DNA of 64,000 nucleotides from Boesenbergia rotunda (taxonomy: Eukaryota > Streptophyta > Magnoliopsida > Zingiberales > Zingiberaceae), in NCBI GenBank assembly GCA_024364735.1, contig JAGFNQ010008758.1, forward strand, positions 26,994 to 90,993, in the 5' to 3' direction. The notes beneath the pieces are model-generated. The model did no database searches, was not told the DNA's origin, and saw nothing but the letters and a program-made list of their open reading frames with translations. The position numbers and the translations under genes were made by a program. Positions 45,823 to 56,699 of the stretch are shown here, piece after piece. How positions within the stretch are numbered: position 1 is the stretch's first letter; every line of letters starts with the position of its first letter.

Positions 45823-46351
45823 CCTAGTCTGGAGGGCTAGGTGTTGGAAAATCCTAACCTGGAGGGTTAGGTGTTGAAAATCCTAGTCTGGAGGGCTAGG
45901 TGTTGGAAAATCCTAACCTGGAGGGTTAGGTGTTGAAAATCCTAGTCTGGAGGGCTAGGTGTTGGAAAATCCTAACCTGGAGGGTTAGGTGTAAAAAATC
46001 CTAGCTTGGAGGGCTAGGTATTGGAAAAGTCCTAATTCGGAAGGGTTAGGTGAAAAGTCCTAGCTTGGAGGGCTAGGTGAAAAGTCCTAACTTGGAGGGT
46101 TAGGTGCAAATTTCCATCCTGGAGAATTAGGTGAAAAAGTCCTGGCTTGGAGGGTCAGGTGCCTAACATGGAGGGCTAGGTTGGATGATGTTCTAACTCG
46201 GAAAGGATGGGTGAAAAGTCCTAGCTTGGAGGGCTAGGTGAAAAGTCCTAACTTGGAGGGTTAGGTGCAAATTCCCAATTTGGAGAGTTAGATGGAAAAA
46301 TCCTTAGCTTGGAGGGCTAAGGTGGATGAATTCCTAGCTTGGAGGGCTAGG
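45823..46351 (+). repeat. Hairpin array CCTAR-CTTGGAGG-GYTAGG in LTR F
   Basis: About eighteen units of 27-30 bases, each an inverted repeat around a CTTGGAGGG or TCTGGAGGG loop. Stems alternate CCTAG/CTAGG and CCTAA/TTAGG; one is CCTTAGC/GCTAAGG and one CCTGG/TCAGG, so changes on one arm are matched on the other. Spacers are GTGAAAAGT or GTGTTGGAAAAT. A separate CCTGATC/GATCAGG hairpin lies just before, at 45791-45807. Confidence 0.88.
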
Positions 46352-46373
46352 TTTGAGTCCCTAGATCGGTCTG

Positions 46374-46865
46374 GTGACCGATCAGGGACATTGGCACGCT
46401 GCTCCTTCGTGGATCGGTCTGGTGACCGATCCAGCGATGTCTGATCGGATTGGTGACCGATCAGGGAGCACACAGTGAGGTTGGGAACCTACTGTGTAGC
46501 TCCTGATCGGACCGGTGACCGATCAGGGAGCAGGCTGCTTCCTCACTGCCTTGCTCCTGATCGGTTGGTGACCGATCAGGGAGCGGACGGTGAGTGAGTT
46601 CCCTTGCTGATCAAAGTCCTGGATCGGTTCGGTAACCGATCAGGGACTTTGGATCTGATTAAAAAATCACTGTTCATCTGTCCTGATCGGTCTGGGTGAC
46701 CGATCAGGCTTCACTCTGATCGGTCTGGTGACCGATCAGGCTTCACTCTTATCGGTCGGGTGACCGATCAGGCGTGTAAAGCCGTGAGAGCTGGGAATCC
46801 CAGCAAAGCAGTGGATCGGTCTGGTGACCGACCCACATGCCCTCGGTCGGTCCGGTGACCGATCA
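46374..46865. repeat. Palindrome array GATCGGTC...GACCGATC in LTR F
   Basis: About eleven copies of TGATCGG, a variable 4-8 base centre and TGACCGATCAG. The stem is constant and the centre varies (TCTGG, ATTGG, ACCGG, TTGG). The same motif as in element A at 7836-8290. Confidence 0.9.
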
Positions 46866-47908
46866 CTTTAATTCAAATTGCGCTGTCAGACGCTCTGATC
46901 GCGTCTGACCATATCCGATTTACTGTCACTTACATCTGATAATTGATTTACTGTGTGATACGTTGCTCTAACACTCTGATTAAGCTGCAGGTGACAGGGG
47001 AGGATTCAAACACTCAAGGAGAAGTCAATGGAGGCTTTCCTTGGAGCAGGTTTGTCCGATTCTCCATTTCAGGTTGCAACGGTCGAGCTGCAAACTGGAG
47101 CCAAGACTGGGGCTTGGCTGAGGGGATCTCAGGAAGACCAGAGAGGGCTTAGTGGTAACTAGCGTTGGCAGTGTGGTAGCTGGAGGCTACGGAGGATGTT
47201 GTCACCTGGTGCTGTGTGGAGAATCAAAAGCGTGGAAGCAAGCTTCGTGGAAGCAGAGTTTCTGAATACAGTCTTTTTGCTGCGCCTTGAGTTCTCCATT
47301 CCAAGCTTGCTGCGTTCTTGAAGTTTCATCACTCTTGAGCAAGCTACTGATTTTCGAGAAGCAATCATCCATTACTTGAGCGCTTGAAGGAGAGAACAAG
47401 AAGCTTGGAGTCCGACAGTGGGAAGACACGAAGAAGGGTTCTTGTGTGAGATCGCCACTGGGTGGAGCTCAGGGAAGCTTGCTGTGTTCTTGTGCTTGCT
47501 AAGTGTTTGAGTAAGATCCTTCTTGTTGTTTCTTTGTGCTTAAACTTTATCTGTGATTGAAACACTGTGGAGAGGTTTCTCCACCGAGAAGGAGGTTGCT
47601 TCCTATTCGGTGATAACCGGGGCTTGATCTGCCGACGATCAAGGGATCGCCCACCTTAAGGGCACACCAAGGAGTAGGGGCAAATTATCCCCGAACCTTG
47701 TAAACCCTCCTTGTTAGCGATCTTGCTAATTGTGGTTGTTTGTTTTTGGTTTCTGTTTTGATTTTCTGCACTGCTCTATTGTTTCATTTCTTCCGCTGTG
47801 CTACTGATAAGATTGAGTGCAGAAATCTTGATAAGTGCCAAAGATAAAAGAGATTGGCTATATTCACCCCCCCCCCCCGCCCGTCTCTAGCCATCCGTTT
47901 CCAACAAG

Positions 47909-47920
47909 TGGTATCAGAGC
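47909..47920 (+). other. Element F primer-binding site
   Basis: TGGTATCAGAGC, two bases after the LTR end. Confidence 0.9.
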
Positions 47921-47964
47921 TTGGGGCTCTGTTTACGGCTTAACATCCAAGAGTTATCAACAAG

Positions 47965-49376
47965 ATGGCTTTGAGAGAAGGATTCTCTACCACCCGACCT
48001 CCATTCTTTGATGGCGCCGACTTTCAATATTGGAGATCAAAGATGGAATATTATTTGAAGATGGATATCCACACTTGGTTCGTGGTGAAGGAGGGATTCA
48101 TCCCTCCTAAGGATGACGAAGGCAAAGAACTCGAGTCTTCACGGTGGACTGTCGAACAAACGCGAAAGAGTGAAGCCGACGTGAAGGCAGTTGTCACTCT
48201 ACAATGTGGCATGAACAAAGATCAACTCATCAAAGTTGGTCCTTTCACAAGTGTGAAGGACTTGTGGAACAAACTCATCGAGCTTCACGAGGGCACCCGG
48301 GACTCAAGGATTGCCAAGAGGGATTTGTTCCTCAATTAACTCCAAAATCTCTCCATGAAGGAGAATGAGTCGGTAAGTGAGCTCCATAGCCGGTTCAAGG
48401 AAGTCCTCAATGGGCTTCATTCAATTGATGAAAAGGTCGAGAATCGCGACCTTGTGAGGTATGTCTTGAAAGCATTTCTAAGGAATGCTTTGTGGTCATC
48501 CATGGTGGATGCCTACAAAGTATCCAAGAATTTATCTATTGTAAAGTTAGATGACTTGTTTTGTGAGATGGAATTGCATGAAATGGCTAACAAAGGGCCC
48601 AAGGAGAAGGGGATTGCCTTAGTTGCAGGGGACCGAACCAACAAGAAGAAGAAGGAGAAGAAGAAGGAGAAGGAAGTCTCTTCATCTTCATCGTCTTCCG
48701 AATCCGAGTCCTACTCCGAAGAAGATGGCAGTGACTCATCTTCATCCGAAATGGCGAACTTCGTGCGAAGGATGATGCGAAGGGATCGATGATTCAAAAG
48801 TAGAGGTAACTCAAATGAATCCAAACTTAATAAGACTAATGCCTCTTACCTTGAGTGTGGTAGGAAAGGGCATTTCAAGAATGAATGTCCAAAACTAAAG
48901 AAGAAGGAGAAGAAATCCAAAAGGAAAGAAGAAAAATCCAAGAAGAAGAAGATGGCTTTGAAGGCCACTTGGGATGAGTCATCCTCAAGCTCATCCGATG
49001 AAGAGGAGGAGAAGAGCACAAGGCAAGTGGCACTCATGGATCTTGGTGAGGAGAGCAGTGATGAAGCTCCAAGCTCCTCAAACGCGGCTTCATCATCTTC
49101 GGATGATGAAGAGGTAACTTCTCCCGAGCTTGAAAATTGTTATAGAGCAATTGCATGTTTAACTATTATGCTTAAGAAGTCCAAAAATAAGGTTAAAGCA
49201 TTGCAATTAGAAATTGATCAATTGAAAGCTTCTAGGGATGATAACATTGATGATTTACATGTTGAATTGCTAGAAGATGAAATTAAATCATTAAAACTTG
49301 AAATTGAAAATTTGAAGTCCTCTAAGGTTGAGGAAGTCAATGATTTGCATGATGAATTGCTAGTAGAGGAAAACCA
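47965..49376 (+). pseudogene. gag: Element F gag with two stops and a damaged zinc knuckle
   Basis: One frame from ATG 47965 (MALREGFSTTRPPFFDG) runs the whole length, with TAA at 48337-48339 (codon 125) and TGA at 48790-48792 (codon 276). It has the gag core (TLQCGMNKDQLIKVGPF, KDLWNKLIELHEG, RDLVRYVLKAFLRN), a Lys/Ser/Glu linker, and a zinc knuckle reading YLECGRKGHFKNEC, where the first Cys is Tyr (48847-48849). The coiled-coil tail is cut near 49376 by LINE sequence. The single intact phase suggests fairly recent decay by point mutation. Confidence 0.9.
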
Positions 49377-50593
49377 ATCTTCCTGCATTTGACATCCAAC
49401 GCAGATATGGCAAGGATATGGGAGCGAGGAGTATGGTTCATCGGAGGTATTCCACTGCGTATATTCAAATGGTCTCCCAATTTCAATTATGATGCTGAAT
49501 CCTTGATAGCACCGGTATGGATTCAATTCCCAGACCTTCCCATTCACATGTTCAATAAGAAAAGCTTGTTTTCTGCCGCTCGTATTGTGGGGAAGCCTAT
49601 AAAGATAGACGAAGCTACGGCGGATGGCTCAAGGTTGTACATGGCTAGAGTCTGTGTCGAAATTGATTTACTTAAACCTAGAGTGAATGAGTTCTGGATT
49701 GGTATTGGGGAAGAAAAGAGAATACAAAAAGTTTTATTCGAAAAATCTCCCAAATATTGCACAGATTGTCTTCATTTGGGTCATTCGGCTGAAGATTGTT
49801 ATGCTAATGGAGGCCAATCTCTTCCTCCTTGGAAAAAGAATGAGAAAAGTGCTATTTTTTCAGATGTTAAGGTGGGAAGGGATGATAGAAAGGAGCGGAA
49901 GGAAGATATTCCCAATGTAAGTAATCAAATTTGGATTCAAAAAGACAGAGTAAATAGACAATTGGTTAATGATAACAGGTTTCAAGCCCTGGAGTCTATG
50001 GAAGGGGTTGAAATAGAAGAATTTCAGATGCCTAAAGAAGGAAAAGAAAAGATAAACGAGGTTATGATCAGAGCAAATGGTCTGGAGCAAAGGAGGGCTG
50101 GAATGATTTAAAACATAGAAGATCAAAATAGAGGATCTGATCCGGTGGAGCAGCTTCCAGTGCAGGAGAAGCATTTTCAGTCGGTGGTTAAAAATCAAGT
50201 CAATATCTCATCATCCGGAGTAGCAATACAAGGGTCATCAACTGAACTGAGATCTAATCAGTTAGGTTCAGTAAGTATGCAGGATGTTATGAATGATGGG
50301 GGAAAATTGTGGCTGATAAGATAATGACAGAAACAGAAGTCATCATGCAGAATGTGGATTTCTTTCAAACTAATGACAATGACTTCACGGAAGAGGAGAA
50401 TATGAAGTTGTTTATGGAAGATGATATAGCAGATCATGAGGAAGTGCAACAGTTGCAGAAATCTTCATCTTTTCCATCATTGCTAAAGATTCCTGTGAAT
50501 AAAGCTAGGCCAAAAGTTCCTTCTGATATTCCTTCTAGGGTTACCAGAAGTAAATTTCAAGCTCAGAGGGGTGCTAATTCTTCTATAATATAA
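49377..50593 (+). pseudogene. LINE ORF1: DUF4283 and zinc knuckle protein, 5'-truncated
   Basis: The frame entering at 49377 reads LHLTSNADMARIWERG, WFIGGIPLRIFKWSPNF and PVWIQFPDLPIHMFNKK, the DUF4283 domain of plant LINE ORF1 proteins. A CCHC knuckle follows (CTDCLHLGHSAEDC) and then a charged tail. It lacks the N-terminus. TAA at 50109-50111 interrupts it; the frame continues a little and then shifts to the 50309-50593 frame ending VTRSKFQAQRGANSS. ORF1 likely binds LINE RNA. Confidence 0.8.
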
Positions 50594-53500
50594 TGTCAGG
50601 CCTCGTGTGGAACATTAGGGGGATAGGTAATCCTCCCACGCTAAGAAGATTGTTATATCTAAAATATCATTATCATCTTAATTTTTTGGGTATTTTAGAG
50701 CCTATGATAGCTCTTGATGAAGTGCTGTTTAAGAAGATCCGGTTTTTCTTCGGTATTCTCTAATTGCTCAGGTAAAATCTGGTTTTCTCATGATATGAAT
50801 ATAGTTTGTTCTGTTTTAAAGGACCATGAGCAGTTTCTCCACTTAAAGTTGAAACACAATATGTTTCCTATGGATTTTCTGGTTACCATTGTGTATGCTA
50901 AATGCTCAAGGGTGGCTAGATACGAATTATGGGAGCAGCTAGATCTAATTAAACCTGGCGATGAGGAGCTCTGGATGGTAGGAGGTGATTTTAATGTCAT
51001 TGCTAACGAGTTGGAGACCTCAACTAGTATTTTATCAGGGGTAGGGGCCATAGACGATTTTAATAACTTTGTAATGCTCACAGGGTTAATTGATGCAGGC
51101 TTTGTAGGTGACCGATTCACCTGGACAAATAATAGAATATGAAAGAGGCTAGATAGAATTCTGATTTCTAATTCTTGGCAGGATAACGGAATCTCAGTTA
51201 GAGTTGAGCATCTGAATAGAGCTGCTTCAGACCATTGCCTTTTGCTTATTTCATTTCCAAGTGCTGAAAAAGTGATTCCTTCTTTCAGGTTCCAAAAAAT
51301 GTGGTTAAGACACCATGGCTTCTCACAAACTGTTAGATTAAACTGGAATTTGCCGAGTGATAGTACTGGTATGCTTAATCTACAAATTAAATTAAAGAGG
51401 TTGAAAAGTCATCTGAAATGGTGGAATAAGGAAGTCTTTGGGAATATACATGACAACATTCAAAAAGCAGAAGACCAGTATAAAGAGGCAGAAGAACAAT
51501 TTGATAAGGAGCCTACTGAGATAAATAGATTCAAAAAAGATAAACTTCAAGCTCATCTTTTTAAAACACTGCAAATGGAGGAGGATTTCTGGAAACAAAA
51601 AGCAGCAATCAAATGGATGAAGGAGGGTGATAGAAACACTAAATTTTTTCATAACATGGTAAAGTCAAGAAGAGCTTCCAACATCATAAGGCGAATATGG
51701 GATAATGGTGAGTGCTTGGAAAGTCCGGATCTGATAAGAGCTTCGGGTATCAAATTTTTTGAACAGTTATTGACAGGTGAACCCTTTCATGACAACATGG
51801 CAAATCTTGATTGTATTCCAGAATTGATTAATCCAGCTGAAAACTTGGATTTAATTACACTTCCTTCTAAAGAAGAAGTAAAACAGGTGGTTTTTGAGAT
51901 GAATCAAGAAAGTGTAGCTGGCCCAGATGGTTTTTCTGTTTCTTTTTATAGAGCATGTTGGGATATCATTCAGGATGATGTTTTCCATGCTGTGCTAGAC
52001 TTCTTTAAAGGAGGAATATTACCAAAAGGTATGACTGCAACGACTATCATCCTAATTTCAAAAACAGAGAATGCGCAAACTTGGCAAGAATTTAGACCTA
52101 TTAGTTTGTGTAATGTTTCTTACAAAATCATATCCAAGTTATTGGCAAATAGAATCCAGAAAGTTTTGAATAAGATTATATCTCCTACACAAAGTGGCTT
52201 CGTTGAAGGGAGACTTATATCAGATAACATATTGTTAGCTCAAGAGTTGACATACAAATTAAATCATCATGTCAGAGGAGGTAATGTTATAATGAAATTG
52301 GATATGGCAAAAGCTTTTCATAGAGTTCAGTGGAGCCTTTTATTCAGAATTATGGAAGCTTTTGGTTTTGCAAAAAACTTTATAAACATGATCGAGAGAT
52401 GCATTACTGTAGTTTGGTATTCTATTAAAATTAATGGTCAGGTGGCTGGCTTCTTTCAATCAAGGAGAGGAATTCGTCAAGGGGACCCCATATCTCCTTT
52501 TTTATTCATTATTGTTTCTGAATTTTTATCCAGGGGTCTAGAGAAGCTTTATTGTGATAACTCAAAGTTGGGTTATTTTGCAGGTTGCAATATGATGATT
52601 TCACACCTAGCTTATGCAGATGATGTGATAATATTCCTCAATGGTTCGATTAATTGTATAAAATTGCTAAAGAAGTTCCTGACTCAGTATGAAGATCAAT
52701 CTGGGCAAACCATAAATAAAATGAAGAGTTTGATCTACTTGTCTAACAGGATTTCAGACAAGCGCAAGGCTTTAATATTGGCTGAAACAGGTTTCTCGGA
52801 GGGCTCTTGGCCTATGAAGTATTTGGGGATCCCACTTTATACTGGACATCGAAAATCAGTTTACTTTCAACCCATGCTAGACAGGATAAGGAGAAAGTTT
52901 ATGGGATGGAATATGTCTCAGTTGACATATGGGGGACGCTTATTATTAATTCAGAGTGTGTTAACATCAATGCCTCTATATTTGTTACAAGTGATTCTTC
53001 CCCCACGGTCTATTCTACATAATTTGGAAATGTTATTCGCTAGGTTCTTTTGGAGATCCAAGGAAAATAATAAAACAATTCATTGGGTGGCATGGGAGGA
53101 GATCAGTAAACACAAAATTGAAGGAGGACTTGGTGTTAGGAAGTTGGCGGATATTAGTCTTGCTATGGCGATTAAACTTTGGTTCAGATTTAGAGAACAA
53201 AATACTTTATGGGCTAGATATCTGTCTAATTTTTATTGTGGTTCTTCACATCCGGTGAATGTTATTATCAAGGCAACGACATCCCCTTATTGGCGTAGGA
53301 TGATCAAGGTAAGAAATCTGGCGGAACAAAATATTAGTTGGATTTTGTGAAATGGTAAAATAAATTTCTGGTTTGATACCTGGTTGGATGCAGGCCCACT
53401 TTCTCAATCTGGTGCTCAGATTGTCAATAAAGAACTAAGGGTTGAGGAAGTTATGGACGGGAATTAGTGGAAAATTGATGAAATAGGCAAATTTCTCCCG

Positions 53501-54676
53501 GGCAATATTGTAGAAAGAATTGCAAATACCCCTTGTTTACTAAGTTCTGATCAAATAATTTGGAGACCTTCTACAGATGGTGTCTTTTCTTTGAAATTGG
53601 CCTGGAACAGCATACGACATGTGCAAAAGCAAGAACCTATAAATCACGTTATTTGGAGTGGTTTACTAAAACCGAGTATATCTATTTTTGCTTGGAGATT
53701 TTTGAAAAAGAGGCTACCTGTTGATACTATTTTACAACGGCGTGGAATTACTTTGGCCTCAAAATGCCAATGTTGTTACTCTCAGGAGTCATGGAACCAT
53801 TTGTTCTTTGAAGGTCCAATTGCTAAAGAAGTCTGGGCTTATTTTGCCAAGCTATTTCATGTCAAGCGGTTTTCAGTATTAGAAGAATGGAAAAATAGAT
53901 CGGAATGGTTGCAAGGAGGCCACATTAAAGAGGTGATACCATTTCTTATTGCATGGTTCTTATGGTTAGCTAGAAATGAGGCTAAACACAAAGGGAAAAA
54001 GCAAGAGGCTCGAAATATCAAAAGAAATATCTTCCAATACTGCTTGATGGGGAAGGCTGCAGGTTTTATCAAAAGTAATCATTGGAGAGGATTTACTGCG
54101 GTGGCTAAAACATGTGGTATGGACATTAAGATAAAAGTGAGAACTTCTATTATTTTGGTGCGTTGGTTACGGCCTAAATATGGAGGTTACAAACTAAATA
54201 CGGATGGATGTTCGAGAGGTAATCCAGGTGAAGCTTCTTTTGGGGTTATAATTCGGGATAATGAAGGTCAGTTTGTTATGGCAAAATATGGTACATTAGG
54301 GGTAACTTCAAATGTCAAAGCTGAGCTACACGCAATCCTAATTGGGTTAGAATTATGTATAACAAATAAGTTTACCCTAATTTGGTTAGAATCGGATTCA
54401 CTGGTGGCCTTGCGGTTAATACTATCCTCAACAACCTGCTGGGAACACAAGACGACAATACTGAAGATCAGAAGTTTAGTTGTGAAATATTCAGTAGCTT
54501 ATTCACATGTATACGGAGAAGCTAACACGACTGCGGACTATTTGGCTAATTTAGCCTTTAATTGTCATGAAGAGAAAGTGTTACACAAGCAAGATTTGGA
54601 TAAGAAGTTATATGGAATTTGTAAGATTGATAGATTGGGTCTTCCATATGTAAAGCTAGTTCGTAAGTTCCTATAA
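50593..54676 (+). pseudogene. LINE ORF2: endonuclease, reverse transcriptase, RNase H
   Basis: ATG 50593 starts MSGLVWNIRGIGN, an AP-endonuclease N-terminus; a frameshift near 50720 follows. From 50714 one frame runs to 54676 with stops at 51140-51142, 53348-53350 and 53465-53467. Endonuclease motifs: GGDFNV, DRFTWTNN and SDHCLL. RT motifs: AGPDGFSVSFYR, RPISLCNVSYKIISK, KLDMAKAFHRVQW (catalytic Asp present), RGIRQGDPISPFLF and LAYADDVIIF. Then a zf-RVT segment (CQCCYSQESWNHLFF) and an RNase H domain (NTDGCSRGNPGEASFG, KAELHAILIGLEL, ESDSLVAL) with Asp-Glu-Asp residues present. It is about the normal length for plant L1 ORF2, and inactive. Confidence 0.92.
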
Positions 54677-55592
54677 CAAGGCGGTTTTTTTTAGCTCATG
54701 TTCCTGGGGAGTTTTTTAAGATTTGGCTGGGGTAAATACTTCTATTTTCTTTATAAAGTCAGTTGAGATATCGTATTGTCTGGTTTGAAAGGCTAATCTG
54801 AAGGTCTCGCAGAATTTTTAGCCAGGCTGTTTATAATTTTTCTCTAATTGCCCTCTTTGAAGTTCTTGCATATGCAGATAGGGTGCAGGATATTCTGTCG
54901 CTTGCTGAATATTTTGCTGTTCCCCATTATATTAAAATATATGCAGAATTGTTTGCTGAATTGTTTCCTGAATCTGTGGAAATACTCGGGATGAAGTTTA
55001 TCAATTTGATTATCTGTTTGATAGTTTAAATAGCTTGGACATCAGAAGGTATGAATTGCAGAGGTTATAGTATTTGTTTTTTCTGATGGTCTTCTTTAGT
55101 TGCTGGAGCAGATGCTGATACTATTTAAAACTGAAGATGACAACAGGAATTTTGGGTTCCCGCACTGTCACGCTGATACCTATCTGATATACCCGTCCGC
55201 AGACTGGTATAAAATCGACTGCTTGGTCTCTGGTCTCTGTTGATGCTGCTTGTCTAAAATTGGTTTTCTTAATTAGCTGTAATGCTAAATCAGATGATTG
55301 AAGGAAGATGGGTCAGTATTAATACATAGCCTGTTCACTTAATTGGCAAAAGCCGGCTAGGTAATGATTCACTGCTTAGGAATCTTGTTTGGGGCTCCCT
55401 ATTTGGACGTTTGATTGAAGATTCGACAGAGCACATAGAATTATGTCTAGCCTATTTCCTTTTGAGTTACTAAATGTAAATTCTGATTAATATCTTTTCT
55501 GTACTACTATATTAGAAGGTCCGATTTGGCCCCCTTCTAATACGGTTTTTCCTACTTCTTGGAATAAAATCCTTTATTTCCAAAAAAAAAAA

Positions 55593-55990
55593 GTTTTGCA
55601 TGCAGACTGGCATTCACAGGGAGTTTATGATTCCCGCCTAAACTAAATCCAACTTTTAGATTTTTCTAAACCAAATAGGTTTTAGATTTTTTTAATTAGT
55701 TTTTTTATTTCTCAATATGATAGAGGAAATTAACAAAGATAATTATAAATTATCAAACTATTTAATAAAGAATCTGGACCCTTTACTAATTAACTCTCAA
55801 TTGATTTGTTAACTATATAAATTTTAAAGCTTATTAGTAACTATATATTACTATTCTTCAAATTTTAAAAATTCATAAAATAAAATCATAAATCTTAAAA
55901 ATACAAATTCAAAAGAAAATATATAATTACAAATCCTAAAAAGAAAAATGATAGGCCTTTAGCTTCCCTTGAGTTGATGTAAGAAAAATG
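55593..55990. other. AT-rich intergenic DNA between LINE tail and U2 promoter
   Basis: No coding frame, repeat or match to elements A-G was recognised. It represents the flank on the right side of the LINE junction. Confidence 0.5.
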
Positions 55991-55993
55991 ATA

Positions 55994-56004
55994 GTCCCAC
56001 ATCT
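55994..56004 (+). promoter_or_regulatory. Upstream sequence element (USE) of the U2 gene
   Basis: GTCCCACATCT matches the plant snRNA USE consensus RTCCCACATCG at all but the last base. It ends 33 bases before the TATA box, the spacing typical of RNA polymerase II-transcribed plant snRNA genes. Confidence 0.9.
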
Positions 56005-56037
56005 AAAGTTACCAAGGCGAATTACACACAGAGCAAT

Positions 56038-56046
56038 TATAAAAAT
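56038..56046 (+). promoter_or_regulatory. TATA box of the U2 gene
   Basis: TATAAAAAT lies 33 bases upstream of the RNA start at 56071. Confidence 0.88.
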
Positions 56047-56070
56047 GGACAAAGAACAGTAAAACAACTC

Positions 56071-56266
56071 ATACCTTTCTCGGCCTTTTGGCTAAGATCA
56101 AGTGTAGTATCTGTTCTTATCAGTTTAATATCTGATATGTGGGTCATTGGTCCACTTTAATATTAAATTAATTTTTATATGAGGGATGACCCCATCACAG
56201 TAGCTTGCTACTAGGGTTTTCATGTGTCGCCTGTGTGTTGCACTATAACACAGGCCTGACACACCC
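56071..56266 (+). ncRNA. U2: U2 spliceosomal snRNA
   Basis: Begins ATACCTTTCTCGGCCTTTTG, the conserved plant U2 5' end, and continues through the GTAGTA branch-point recognition sequence (56104-56109), the AGTTTAATATCTGATA stem IIa region and the Sm-type site ATTTTTAT (56171-56178). The 3' stem-loops follow, the last being CGCCTGTGTG/CACAGGCCTG around TTGCACTATAA. About 196 bases, the usual plant length. With both USE and TATA elements present and no obvious damage in the conserved 5' 100 bases, this looks like a functional gene. It pairs with the intron branch site in the spliceosome. The 3' half shows several differences from what I know of other plant U2 genes, which is normal for that region. 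Confidence 0.95.
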
Positions 56267-56474
56267 CTATCAAAGCAAAATATCAAGCGTTAAATAGATG
56301 AGTGGGTTTAAGATCCTAGATGTAGATTTAGCATAATTGAAAATAATATTAGGCTTGAACGGATGAGGGGGGAGATGATCTGTCGTAGACTGTCCATAGC
56401 ATAATTTATTAATTACAATAATCTTCTATCAAAACCTCATTAATTACAATAATCTTATATCATTATTAAAACAG

Positions 56475-56645
56475 ATGAGGGGAAGATGATCTATCGTGGT
56501 GGTAGAATCAGTCGAGGAGGTCTGAAAGGCAGTGGTTTACCCTGTGGCGGATGTCAGCGATTCGAGTCCGCTTATCTCCAGCCCGTGAACTTAGTTGATA
56601 CTATGATAGCACCCAATTTTTCCAATTCGGCAGTTCATAGCAAAT
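56475..56645 (+). other. Nuclear plastid DNA insertion (NUPT): trnA(UGC) intron end, exon 2 and spacer
   Basis: The segment reads as the 3' end of the plastid trnA(UGC) intron (GGTAGAATCAGTCGAGG, GTGGTTTACCCTGT). Then comes tRNA exon 2 (56546-56580: GGCGGATGTCAGCG, TTCGAGTCCGC, TTATCTCCA) and the trnA-rrn23 spacer (CGTGAACTTAG, AGCACCCAATTTTTCC, TTCGGCAGTTC). It differs from the plastid form by scattered changes, mostly C/G to T/A, as expected for an old methylated NUPT. It cannot give a working tRNA because exon 1 is missing. Ends are approximate; a partial echo of its first bases (GATGAGGGG and GATGATCT) occurs near 56362-56385. Confidence 0.85.
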
Positions 56646-56699
56646 CTAAAGAGGATTCATTAGAATTGCATCCACATCCACTACCCTTATAAAACTTAT

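Larger units (their letters stand above)
45707..47906 (+). repeat. Element F 5' LTR (2200 bp)
   Basis: In order: a start shared with element A, a hairpin array (45823-46351), a palindrome array (46374-46865), about 1 kb without repeats, and a C-rich run (47870-47881) close to the end. No convincing TATA box was seen downstream of the palindromes. Confidence 0.88.
45707..49376 (+). mobile_element. Element F: Sirevirus 5' LTR and partial gag
   Basis: LTR 45707-47906 (TGTTGTTGCAG to TTCCAACA), primer-binding site at 47909-47920, and a gag that stops matching its family at about 49376, where LINE sequence starts. Inserted in element G's pol. Same family as element A by LTR start and gag. Pol, the extra gene and the 3' LTR are absent from the window. 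Confidence 0.88.
49377..55592 (+). mobile_element. L1-type LINE, 5'-truncated, with poly(A) tail
   Basis: ORF1 is entered part-way (DUF4283 domain), ORF2 follows in a TAATG stop/start overlap at 50591-50595, and a 3' untranslated region of about 900 bases (54677-55581) ends AATAAAATCC...CC and a run of eleven A (55582-55592). ORF2 has endonuclease, RT, zinc-finger and RNase H regions, the layout of plant L1 elements. The 5' side abuts element F's gag but the 3' side abuts unrelated DNA, and no target duplication was found. Confidence 0.9.

Noticed and set aside
45823..46351. Regular repeat with spacer spacing, superficially like a CRISPR array
   Set aside because: Units are adjacent hairpins without unique spacers, there are no cas genes, and the DNA is a plant LTR.
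49343..49350. TTTGCATG as a LINE target-site duplication (also at 55595-55602)
   Set aside because: Gag-like coding similarity continues past 49350 to about 49376, so the LINE does not start there; an 8-base match in AT-rich DNA is weak.
50788..51120. Minus-strand open frames under LINE ORF2
   Set aside because: They are shadows of the plus-strand endonuclease coding region.
56546..56580. tRNA-Ala 3' half as a functional tRNA gene
   Set aside because: Exon 1 is absent and the flanks match plastid intron and spacer, so it is a plastid DNA insertion.
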